A stretch of 64,000 nucleotides of DNA from DASVWZ01 sp963715675 (GTDB taxonomy: Bacteria; Acidobacteriota; Terriglobia; Terriglobales; Acidobacteriaceae), in the NCBI GenBank assembly GCA_963715675.1, contig OY970265.1, forward strand, positions 124,001 to 188,000, in the 5' to 3' direction. Of this stretch, positions 53,874 to 62,213 are shown in pieces. A model generated the notes under the pieces. The model ran no database searches, was not told where the DNA came from, and saw only the letters and a program-made list of their open reading frames with translations. Every line of letters starts with the position of its first letter. Positions within the stretch are counted from its first letter, which is position 1. The translations under genes and the position numbers were made by a program.

Positions 53874-55262
53874 CTATGGCGAGACCTCGAAAACTGTGCC
53901 GCAGCCGCCCTGACAAGCCGTGCCGGTCCCGCCCCATTGTGTAGTGCCACACAGATCGCCAGACTTGTCGAAAACAAGGCTGGAATCAGGGTGTGCTCCA
54001 TCGGGGCTCCCCATGAAGGCGTAGAGGGAACTGTCTGCCCAGGTTCCACCCTTTCGGCTGGGCGGCTTCAGTTGGAAGAGAACGCCATAGCGGCCCTGAC
54101 CACCACCTCCTACGACGGTGCCATATAGATCACCGCGGGCATCGAAGACCAAGCCAGCGTCAGGATATCCTCCGTCGTTTCCGTCTTTGAAAGAGTAAAG
54201 CTCCGCCTCTTTCCACGAGCGGGACTTCCCCGAGGGCTTTGCCAACTCAAAAACTAGCCCGTAGCCATCTTGTGGTCCAAAGTACGTTGTGCCATAGAGG
54301 TTCCCGTCCCGGTCACGGACCACGCCAGCGCCTGGGACGCCGCCATCCTGTACGTCGAAGCGGTGCAGGATCTCTTCCGTCCATGCCCGGCCCTTCTTGG
54401 TGGGTGGCGTAAGCTTGAATGCCGCGCCGCAGCCGATCTCGCTTTGGTACCTGCAGCCCTGGTTGCCACCAGAAAAGGTCGTGCCGTAGATCGCTCCCTT
54501 GCTATCGAACACCAACCCGCCGTTAGGATTGGCTCCGTCCGTTCCGCCTGCGAAACTGTGCAGCGCCCTCTCCGTCCACGCGCCGCCTTTCTGCTTCGGC
54601 GGACTCAGTTCGAAGACCACTCCACAGTACTGATAAAAGCTATCGCACGTGCTCCCTCTACCTCCGCCGAACTCAGTTGCCCCGTAAAGGTTCCCTGTGC
54701 CGTCGAACACCAAATCGCCCCAGGGAAGATAGCCTTCGGTGGAGCTTGGGAAGCTGTACAGCACGGTCTCCGTCCACGCGCCGCCTTTCTGCATGGGTGG
54801 CGAAAGCTCGAACACCACCCCGCATCCCACCTTCGACCCCAAAAGCACGCAGTCGCCGGTGCCTCCGTATGCGGTCGTGCCGTACAAAGTTTCGGAACTG
54901 TCGATAACCAGACCGCCAGCCGGAGTCGCACCGTCATTGCTCGCGTTGCCTTTGAAAACGTACAGCACGGTCTCGGTCCAGGGATCGCCTGGCTGGGCGG
55001 GCGGCGCCAGTTGGTAGACCGTGCCACACTGAGCGATTGAGCGACAGGAGGAAGAGCCGCCATCGGTGGTTGCCCCGTACAGATTGCCAGCCTTGTCAAA
55101 AACCACACTTCCTACCGGGACCGAGCCGTCAGGAACGCCTTGGAAGCTGTACAACACTTGCTCGTTCGCAGTGACGCCGGAACTGGCCGAGGCGTTAGCC
55201 AACACGCTGCCGAACAAGGCCAATAGGCAGATTGCTAATCGAGTGCGGTTTGTGGGTGTCAT
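53874..55262 (-). CDS. Secreted GloVer-type tandem repeat protein
   Basis: About 462 residues from ATG 55262, where a signal peptide (RLAICLLALFGSVLANASA) starts; the upstream open frame is not signal-like. Seven repeats of about 60 residues follow, each of the form VLYSFxGxxDGxxPxGxLVFDxxGNLYGTTxxGG...CGVVFELSPP, which is the GloVer repeat found widely in Acidobacteria and probably a beta-propeller. There is no membrane helix and no enzyme motif. It sits between two beta-helix paralogues on the same strand and may be exported with them. Confidence 0.88.
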   Translation of the reverse strand: MTPTNRTRLAICLLALFGSVLANASASSGVTANEQVLYSFQGVPDGSVPVGSVVFDKAGNLYGATTDGGSSSCRSIAQCGTVYQLAPPAQPGDPWTETVLYVFKGNASNDGATPAGGLVIDSSETLYGTTAYGGTGDCVLLGSKVGCGVVFELSPPMQKGGAWTETVLYSFPSSTEGYLPWGDLVFDGTGNLYGATEFGGGRGSTCDSFYQYCGVVFELSPPKQKGGAWTERALHSFAGGTDGANPNGGLVFDSKGAIYGTTFSGGNQGCRYQSEIGCGAAFKLTPPTKKGRAWTEEILHRFDVQDGGVPGAGVVRDRDGNLYGTTYFGPQDGYGLVFELAKPSGKSRSWKEAELYSFKDGNDGGYPDAGLVFDARGDLYGTVVGGGGQGRYGVLFQLKPPSRKGGTWADSSLYAFMGSPDGAHPDSSLVFDKSGDLCGTTQWGGTGTACQGGCGTVFEVSP

Positions 55263-55418
55263 AACGACGAGCGATCTCCGTTCTGAAGGATTCCAGCGAT
55301 GCCAGGAGGAGGCACGAACAGCACTGCTTTGGCCCATGCTACACCCGATTTCACGCGTTGTCCATTTGGCTGTACATCCCATCAGATCCTCGTGGAGACA
55401 CACAGATCCTTTACCTGC

Positions 55419-56867
55419 CTACTGTATGGGGTTCCATCCGCTGCCTATACAACCCCAAAGGGTGTAATGCTCACTCGTGATATTGCAATTGGCACTGTTC
55501 GTGCAGCTATAAAGGCTTCCTGTGGCGCAACTCCCGGAGGGCGGGCTGGTTCCAACCAGCCACGTTACGGCGCTGGTATTCGTGCTCGTTGTAAACCGGG
55601 AATACCCGCCCCCAGTGCCTGAAACCGGCTCTCCAAGCACATACATGCCCACATTTGCATCTCTCAGAGACGTGCTGGTAAGGTCATCCTGAATTGTGTA
55701 AGTAGAAGTGGGACATACGCCGCCGCTTGCTCCAGCACACGAAACTCCAAGAATGCTGGTGTCGCGCGCATTGCTATAGGTTCCGCTTCCGCTCGCGACG
55801 TTGCTTACATGGATAACGCTGCCCAATCCGCTACCAACGACGTTGAAGAGAACATTGTTGTAGGCAGCGCTGTTGGACCCGATGCGAATTCCATCTTGAC
55901 CTGAACCGCTAATGTAAACATCTTCAAGGCTATTGTTCGGGGCATCGAGATAGATGGCTGGTCCTGACCCTCCCGTCATATTGCATGTCAGCCCATGGAT
56001 GCCCCGGGTCTCGTTTATTAGCAGCGGAGTGGAGGTGCCAATCCCGCTGCTAACACCACCATAGATTTCTGCGCATGTTCCGCTGCCAGAGTAGGAAATA
56101 TTAGTGTAGGGCCCGGAGTTATCGCTGTGAGTGCCCAGCGAAAGACCAGTCCCACCACTGGAAAAACTTGTAAGCGTCACGTCGTTGACAGCGCCTTGTT
56201 CCTGGGAATATTGGTTCACAATGCCATTTAGGCCTAACTCACTTGCGTCCAGCGTCAAATGCTCGATTACGACTCCCTCGCAGTTGGAATGGCCTGAGCT
56301 GGTGTAGCATACAGTTGAGTTTCCCATGTCAATCATGTCACCTGACAGATTCGAGGAGCAGGGTGGATTCTTGCAGGCCTTGAGTGTCGTCAAACCGGAA
56401 CCCGCCCCGACGAGCCGCGTGTTATGCGGCAGGGTCAACGTACTGCCTAGATTGATGGTTCCGGCGGGAAGCAATACCACGTTCGAGAATTTCACTGGAG
56501 GAGTGTCGGCAGAGCCCTGCCAGGGACTCGCCGCACAGAACATTGTTCCAGAAAACCCGCGCGCGTCAATCACGACTCCGTTGGTAAGTGGTCCCGTAGA
56601 AGGGTTATACTGACTAAGAATACTGTTGATAGCTACGCATATGTCGTTGCCGCTAGTGTACTGCGTTGCATCGACCAGGGTGAATCCACCTTGCAGACCT
56701 ATGACTGGGGCACCGCAGTTGCCATAAAGAGCGTTAAAACCTTTGAGTGCTGTGCTCGTATTACATTGCGCGAGTGCAGGCACCGGCAGGAGCAAAGAGC
56801 AGGCAACGCACATCGCCACTGCGAAGAATGCCCAATTGTTACAAATTGAACCATTCACGAGTCTCAT
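55419..56867 (-). CDS. Secreted right-handed beta-helix protein, paralogue 2
   Basis: The 482-residue protein starts at ATG 56867 behind GGGGAGAG. The signal peptide (WAFFAVAMCVACSLLLPVPA) is followed by the same architecture as paralogue 1: a region near residue 80-110 with NGVVIDARGFSGTMFCAAS, a helix core with GVVIEHLTLDASELGLNGIV, NNSLEDVYISGSGQDGIRIG, then DTSILGVSCAGASGG, and the shared C-terminal domain ending GSGWNPIQ. There are several Cys, some in CxxxxC spacing. The function is unknown. Confidence 0.8.
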   Translation of the reverse strand: MRLVNGSICNNWAFFAVAMCVACSLLLPVPALAQCNTSTALKGFNALYGNCGAPVIGLQGGFTLVDATQYTSGNDICVAINSILSQYNPSTGPLTNGVVIDARGFSGTMFCAASPWQGSADTPPVKFSNVVLLPAGTINLGSTLTLPHNTRLVGAGSGLTTLKACKNPPCSSNLSGDMIDMGNSTVCYTSSGHSNCEGVVIEHLTLDASELGLNGIVNQYSQEQGAVNDVTLTSFSSGGTGLSLGTHSDNSGPYTNISYSGSGTCAEIYGGVSSGIGTSTPLLINETRGIHGLTCNMTGGSGPAIYLDAPNNSLEDVYISGSGQDGIRIGSNSAAYNNVLFNVVGSGLGSVIHVSNVASGSGTYSNARDTSILGVSCAGASGGVCPTSTYTIQDDLTSTSLRDANVGMYVLGEPVSGTGGGYSRFTTSTNTSAVTWLVGTSPPSGSCATGSLYSCTNSANCNITSEHYTLWGCIGSGWNPIQ

Positions 56868-57336
56868 CGAACTCTCCCCTCATAAATTAAGTCGGCCTCA
56901 AAATGTTCTGCAAGCGATTACGCAATTGGCACCCACTGAAGACTGCCCGTACTGGATGTGCAAACGTAGACTGAAGTCAGCGTTGTGCCTGCAGTGTTCG
57001 AGTACAGGGCGCCCGCGGTTTTGCATGCGGTGCCGCTTGCAGGTGCGCTGTTTCCGACGCTCCAGGTTGGTGCGGTTGGCGCTGTCCCAGAGTCGGTGCC
57101 AATGGCAGAGGTATTGAAGCGCGAATATCCATTTCCGCCTCCAATCTCTTCCCCGAGCACATACGCGCCAGCCAACGATCCTGGGTAGTCGCCGCTGCCG
57201 TACTGATGTGACGGTATCGACGTACCCGTCACGTCATCCCGAACGCTTGTTCCTGCAGCGCCATTTACAAAAGTGCTTTGGAGAATCGAAATGTCGGTCG
57301 CAGTTCCGTAACCACTCCCAGTGCACGCCGCGCCAC

Positions 57337-58777
57337 GAGATTGCCCGGAACTCCGTTGAAAGTTAGCGACTCTCGACCGTCATAGGTTACGCAACCTTTC
57401 CTTGCTCGGCAACCGTCTTCTTAGAAACCGCGTTGGCTAGCGCAGTCAATAGCTGGGGAATCTCCCGATATCCCTGCACTTTGCGGAACTGGCGCTCGGC
57501 CACCAGCAGGCCCGAGCCGACCCAACGCTCGATGTGGTCTCCCGCCCGCCAGCGTTTCACGTTGCGGCAAACCGTTTCCACGATGGAGAAAGCTGACTCG
57601 ATCACGTTGGTGCTCGCCAGGGTGCGGCGCAACTGCGCGGGCACGCGCAAACGGTGCACGGTGAGCGTCTCGTCCATGCCTTCCTCCAGGCTGCGGGCGG
57701 CGCTCGGATTCAGCTCCATCAGTTCGCGATGCAGCCGCTCCAGAGCGCGCCTGGCGTCGGTGTATTCGCTCATGGCGTAGGCGTTCTGCAGCTTCTTCTT
57801 GACCGCTGGCTTGTGTTCTTCGGGTAAGTGGTCCACCACATTACGCCGCTTGTGCACCTGGCAACGCTGGATGAACGCCGCCTCGCCGGCATGACGCCGC
57901 ACCGCCGCCGCCAGCGCCTTGCCTCCGTCGAGCACATACAGACGCGGCACGCTGAAGTCCAGCCCGCGCGCCGCCAGATCGCCGAGTAACTCACTCACCA
58001 CGGCGGCATTCTCGGTCGCTCCTTCGCGCAGGCCCAACACCGTTTTGCGCCCGTCGCTATTGATGCCCAGGGCCACGATCATTTGCCGGTCGCGGAACGG
58101 CGTGCCGTCGATCAGCACCGCACACAACCGTAACTCGCCCAGCGGACGCTCCATCAACTCCTGCAGCTTCTCCCGGCTGGAGGCGATGAAGTTGTCGCTC
58201 ACCGCCGACTTCTCCACCCCGTAGGCTTCGCGAAAATCTTTTACCACCGCCCCGTAGTTGCGCGTCGACAGCCCGCGCATCATCTTGTCCCACACCGCGT
58301 GCTCCAGCGGTCCGCTGCGCTGGAACAACTCGTAACTTCCCAGCCGTTGCTCACGATTTTCCGGGTTGCGCAGACGCGTTCTCTGGATCGGCACCTTCTG
58401 CCCGTCCACCACGCAGTAACCGGCTTCTTTTCCCCAGCGGTGGGCGCGCCGCGCCGGATGCTGCTCATGCCGCTCCCCGGCCAGGTGCCGCACTTCTTCC
58501 TCCATCACCAGGCTCATCAACGCCAACCCGGCTTCGCGCATGAGGTGGCCCACCCCTTCGTGCAGCAGACCGACGACCTCGGTCATCGGAAACATCATCT
58601 GCAGGTTGGGATTTTCTTCGCGGGCCAACTGTCGGAATTCTTGCACCGCTCGTTGCTGGTCGATCTGGTATCGTCTCTTCATAGCGACTCTCTCCTTTTT
58701 CTTGGCAGAAAAACTACCCTCGGCCATTATGACCGGGGTCGAGAGTCGCTACTTTCTACGAATTAACGGGCATCCTC
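57337..58777 (-). mobile_element. IS256-family insertion sequence, copy A
   Basis: The element is 1441 bp and carries one transposase gene on the minus strand. Its ends are imperfect inverted repeats: GAGATTGCCCGG at the left and, in reverse complement, GAGGATGCCCG at the right, continuing inward with GCGACTCTCGACC at both ends. It is flanked by the direct repeat CGCGCCAC at 57329-57336 and 58778-58785, an 8-bp target duplication as expected for IS256-type elements. It has the same length as copy B, and the proteins are identical. Confidence 0.92.
57387..58682 (-). CDS. IS256-family (Mutator-type) transposase, copy A
   Basis: About 431 residues from ATG 58682, which follows AAGGAGAGAG; an in-frame ATG 45 bases earlier has no such site. 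It belongs to the Transposase_mut family: RAHRWGKEAGYCVVDGQKVP, then the catalytic Asp in LCAVLIDGTPFRDRQMIVAL and YVLDGGKALAAAVRRH, and the conserved CQVHKRRNVVDHLPEEH. STNVIESAFSIVETVCRNVK holds the catalytic Glu. The gene is complete, so the element should still be able to move. Confidence 0.93.
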   Translation of the reverse strand: MKRRYQIDQQRAVQEFRQLAREENPNLQMMFPMTEVVGLLHEGVGHLMREAGLALMSLVMEEEVRHLAGERHEQHPARRAHRWGKEAGYCVVDGQKVPIQRTRLRNPENREQRLGSYELFQRSGPLEHAVWDKMMRGLSTRNYGAVVKDFREAYGVEKSAVSDNFIASSREKLQELMERPLGELRLCAVLIDGTPFRDRQMIVALGINSDGRKTVLGLREGATENAAVVSELLGDLAARGLDFSVPRLYVLDGGKALAAAVRRHAGEAAFIQRCQVHKRRNVVDHLPEEHKPAVKKKLQNAYAMSEYTDARRALERLHRELMELNPSAARSLEEGMDETLTVHRLRVPAQLRRTLASTNVIESAFSIVETVCRNVKRWRAGDHIERWVGSGLLVAERQFRKVQGYREIPQLLTALANAVSKKTVAEQGKVA

Positions 58778-59101
58778 CGCGCCACCGCCGCCGGAGGGCA
58801 CGGGATTACCACCGCAAATGTGGACGATGTTCTGCGGTGGCGCATAACACCCGTCGCAGCCGGAACCTGAGCCTGTGATATTCGAGACAACAACATTGCC
58901 AACAGTGGACCCAGAGACCTCAGCAATCTGAATGCCGTCCCAGTAATCCTCAAAATGAATATCTTCAACCGTATTGTCGCTGGCATTCACGTAAATAGCA
59001 GCATATCCCGAATGGGTTGAATGCTCGCCAATACAGGTAGCGCCGTGAACACCGCGCGTCTGTGTCTCGACGTCGACACACAATGGGTGCGCGTTCAAAC
59101 C

Positions 59102-59233
59102 TGTTGTTCGCCAAAATTCTGGCCGTCCGTGAAGTCAAAGGTTTGCACACTTTCCTGAACCCGACCGTCTGCTATGACTCTAGCCCATGGTCCCCTTCTT
59201 TCGACTCTGGTTTGGGACACTTGACCGTTGTCT
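59102..59233 (+). mobile_element. Truncated 5' end of an rve-type insertion sequence
   Basis: TGTTGTTCGCCAAAA at 59102-59116 is the left terminal repeat. The following bases (GGCCGTCCGTGAAGTC, TTTGCACACTTTCCTG, TTCGACTCTGGTTTGGGAC) parallel those of the element at 62214-63525 through about its fifteenth codon. The rest is missing, and a host sequence begins at about 59234. The remnant removed the 5' end of the third beta-helix gene. Confidence 0.75.
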
Positions 59234-60082
59234 GGTACACAATTCGCCGGTCACATCAGTGACGGAGTATACTTGTGGTTGAAATCGCCAACGAGTCGCA
59301 CCGATGATTCTCCGGCCATTGTTGCAAGCGCGCGTCACCCCAGTAGTCACTCTCCTGTTGTTACTCTTTGCCTCAGTTCTCGCTGCGCCAGCTGAACCTG
59401 GTAAGGGTAAGGGCAAAGCCAGTCCATCGGGATCCGGCTCTCCGCCAGCAGCGAGTTCCGGCTCATCGACAGCACCTGTCGAGTCACAACAACTCTTAGC
59501 TGGCAAGGTTGATGATTTGAATCGCCGTTTGGACTCGGAACTTAAAGCTTCCAACGATCGGTACGATGCCTTGCTTCAAACCACCGAGCGGGATTTCCAC
59601 GCTATTGAACTAATCGTAGTTCTTGGGAGTCTATTCGTTGGAGTTGTGGTCGGCTGGGCAACGTACCTCGAAGTGCAGCAACGAAACAAGGAGCGCAAGT
59701 TTTACGAAGATCAGGTGAGCCGTGCTGGAAAACGAGAGGAAGAAGCTCACGGCTATGCCATACGGTTTGCCGAACAACAGGTATCGCGATCCGGCGAAGT
59801 TTTGTCAGGGCAAATCGACAACATGAGCAAGGTTGGCAAAGTCATTGACTTGATGAACAAGACCTTTGACAAGCAGCTCACAGCCCTCAATCAAGTGGAT
59901 CAACTCAAAGCAGAGATAACGAAATTGCAGGGCATGTGGACAAATGTTGCCGGCGACTACGAAAAGAAATATAGCGCCGTCGAGGACATCATGGCTCCAT
60001 TCAAGGACCGAAACAGAATGGACGTGTCGCGACTAAGCAAGGAAGAAGCGGCAGAGCCGAACAGAGCCCTCGCTGTCTTCCA

Positions 60083-61523
60083 GAGGATGCCCGTTAATTC
60101 GTAGAAAGTAGCGACTCTCGACCCCGGTCATAATGGCCGAGGGTAGTTTTTCTGCCAAGAAAAAGGAGAGAGTCGCTATGAAGAGACGATACCAGATCGA
60201 CCAGCAACGAGCGGTGCAAGAATTCCGACAGTTGGCCCGCGAAGAAAATCCCAACCTGCAGATGATGTTTCCGATGACCGAGGTCGTCGGTCTGCTGCAC
60301 GAAGGGGTGGGCCACCTCATGCGCGAAGCCGGGTTGGCGTTGATGAGCCTGGTGATGGAGGAAGAAGTGCGGCACCTGGCCGGGGAGCGGCATGAGCAGC
60401 ATCCGGCGCGGCGCGCCCACCGCTGGGGAAAAGAAGCCGGTTACTGCGTGGTGGACGGGCAGAAGGTGCCGATCCAGAGAACGCGTCTGCGCAACCCGGA
60501 AAATCGTGAGCAACGGCTGGGAAGTTACGAGTTGTTCCAGCGCAGCGGACCGCTGGAGCACGCGGTGTGGGACAAGATGATGCGCGGGCTGTCGACGCGC
60601 AACTACGGGGCGGTGGTAAAAGATTTTCGCGAAGCCTACGGGGTGGAGAAGTCGGCGGTGAGCGACAACTTCATCGCCTCCAGCCGGGAGAAGCTGCAGG
60701 AGTTGATGGAGCGTCCGCTGGGCGAGTTACGGTTGTGTGCGGTGCTGATCGACGGCACGCCGTTCCGCGACCGGCAAATGATCGTGGCCCTGGGCATCAA
60801 TAGCGACGGGCGCAAAACGGTGTTGGGCCTGCGCGAAGGAGCGACCGAGAATGCCGCCGTGGTGAGTGAGTTACTCGGCGATCTGGCGGCGCGCGGGCTG
60901 GACTTCAGCGTGCCGCGTCTGTATGTGCTCGACGGAGGCAAGGCGCTGGCGGCGGCGGTGCGGCGTCATGCCGGCGAGGCGGCGTTCATCCAGCGTTGCC
61001 AGGTGCACAAGCGGCGTAATGTGGTGGACCACTTACCCGAAGAACACAAGCCAGCGGTCAAGAAGAAGCTGCAGAACGCCTACGCCATGAGCGAATACAC
61101 CGACGCCAGGCGCGCTCTGGAGCGGCTGCATCGCGAACTGATGGAGCTGAATCCGAGCGCCGCCCGCAGCCTGGAGGAAGGCATGGACGAGACGCTCACC
61201 GTGCACCGTTTGCGCGTGCCCGCGCAGTTGCGCCGCACCCTGGCGAGCACCAACGTGATCGAGTCAGCTTTCTCCATCGTGGAAACGGTTTGCCGCAACG
61301 TGAAACGCTGGCGGGCGGGAGACCACATCGAGCGTTGGGTCGGCTCGGGCCTGCTGGTGGCCGAGCGCCAGTTCCGCAAAGTGCAGGGATATCGGGAGAT
61401 TCCCCAGCTATTGACTGCGCTAGCCAACGCGGTTTCTAAGAAGACGGTTGCCGAGCAAGGAAAGGTTGCGTAACCTATGACGGTCGAGAGTCGCTAACTT
61501 TCAACGGAGTTCCGGGCAATCTC
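60083..61523 (+). mobile_element. IS256-family insertion sequence, copy B
   Basis: The 1441-bp element is inverted relative to copy A. It begins GAGGATGCCCG, ends CGGGCAATCTC and is flanked by the direct repeat GTCTTCCA at 60075-60082 and 61524-61531. The target is the membrane coiled-coil gene, which it splits. Both copies retain matching target repeats, so the 1.3-kb segment between them has not inverted by recombination since insertion. Confidence 0.93.
60178..61473 (+). CDS. IS256-family (Mutator-type) transposase, copy B
   Basis: The predicted protein is identical over its whole length to that of copy A, with start ATG 60178 after AAGGAGAGAG. The catalytic blocks LIDGTPFRDRQMIVAL, YVLDGGKALAAAVRRH and STNVIESAFSIVET are intact. 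Identity over 431 residues, together with equal element length, indicates that one copy derived from the other recently. Confidence 0.93.
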   Translation: MKRRYQIDQQRAVQEFRQLAREENPNLQMMFPMTEVVGLLHEGVGHLMREAGLALMSLVMEEEVRHLAGERHEQHPARRAHRWGKEAGYCVVDGQKVPIQRTRLRNPENREQRLGSYELFQRSGPLEHAVWDKMMRGLSTRNYGAVVKDFREAYGVEKSAVSDNFIASSREKLQELMERPLGELRLCAVLIDGTPFRDRQMIVALGINSDGRKTVLGLREGATENAAVVSELLGDLAARGLDFSVPRLYVLDGGKALAAAVRRHAGEAAFIQRCQVHKRRNVVDHLPEEHKPAVKKKLQNAYAMSEYTDARRALERLHRELMELNPSAARSLEEGMDETLTVHRLRVPAQLRRTLASTNVIESAFSIVETVCRNVKRWRAGDHIERWVGSGLLVAERQFRKVQGYREIPQLLTALANAVSKKTVAEQGKVA

Positions 61524-62213
61524 GTCTTCCAGGAGCTGCCTGACTGGTTTCTTGTTGAAAGAGAGAAGAATGATCGTTTTGGTCTCGCGAACTTGCGGTT
61601 TCTTCTCGGTCAATCAGCGTATTATGCCAGCCAAATCACTGTCGCATTGGATAGTCTTGGCAAGTCTGTGAAGCTTTACGGGAATGACTATTACGATGAC
61701 AACCGGAAAAAGCTTCCCCGGGCATTCTGCAGCCACTACTTGGGACTGATCGATAAGAATTGGTGCCCCGTCGGCGTTGACAGGGGCAATAATCTGGATT
61801 CTTCAAAGCGGCATCTCCAGGAAGCGTGGGAGCTTCTCAAGGCTAATGAAAGAGAGTTTCTCACTCCCGTGACGCTTTCGGAGGTGTGCTCGTACTCAGT
61901 CCGAGACCGGGAGACGGCGGTAGAACAGCTTGGATCCTGGAAAGCTGGGAGGTTCGACGATGGCAGCGTTGAGTTTGACACTGGGACGATTAAACGGATT
62001 ATCGACTTCTCGCGAAAACCGGAAGGCCTTGATCCCAATCAGCTTGACTTACTGACGCGCGCTCTTCTCATCCGAGGTAACATTGAATACGTTCAACAGC
62101 ATCACGACATGGCGCGGCTGTATTACAATCTAGCTTCCCAGCACGATGGCGAGAACCCCTACGCTTTACTATCCATGGCACAAGCCAGTACGGACCAGCA
62201 GACGAAAACAACT

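Larger units (their letters stand above)
56918..59100 (-). pseudogene. Third beta-helix paralogue, split by IS256 copy A and truncated at its 5' end
   Basis: The coding remnants are 58786-59100 (middle part: TRGVHGATCIGEHSTHSGYA, NTVEDIHFEDYWDGIQIAEV) and 56918-57336 (C-terminal part ending SLQWVPIA). Removing the element and one copy of the 8-bp target duplication joins them in frame (PSGGGGAACTGSGYGTATDI), which matches the order in paralogues 1 and 2. The N-terminal signal region is gone, because the remnant of an rve-type element abuts the gene at 59101. It lies 50 bases upstream of paralogue 2 on the same strand, so it was probably the first gene of that group. Confidence 0.8.
59304..62213 (+). 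pseudogene. Membrane coiled-coil protein gene broken by two insertion sequences
   Basis: The first part (59304-60082, from ATG 59304) encodes a signal-like helix, a Pro/Ser/Gly/Lys linker (KGKGKASPSGSGSPPAASS), a coiled coil, a membrane helix (AIELIVVLGSLFVGVVVGWA, about residues 100-120) and another coiled coil. The second part (61532-62213) continues after IS256 copy B. When one copy of the target duplication is removed the two join in frame (ALAVFQELPDWFLVE). The second part is helical and ends in a TPR-like stretch (ALLIRGNIEYVQQHHDMARL, YYNLASQHDGENPYALLSMA) cut off by the rve-type element at 62214. No family is recognised; a membrane-bound signalling or scaffold protein is suggested. 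Confidence 0.8.

Noticed and set aside
52433..57336. A prophage tail-spike region
   Set aside because: The beta-helix proteins resemble tail spikes in fold, but each has a signal peptide and no phage structural, lysis or packaging gene is present.
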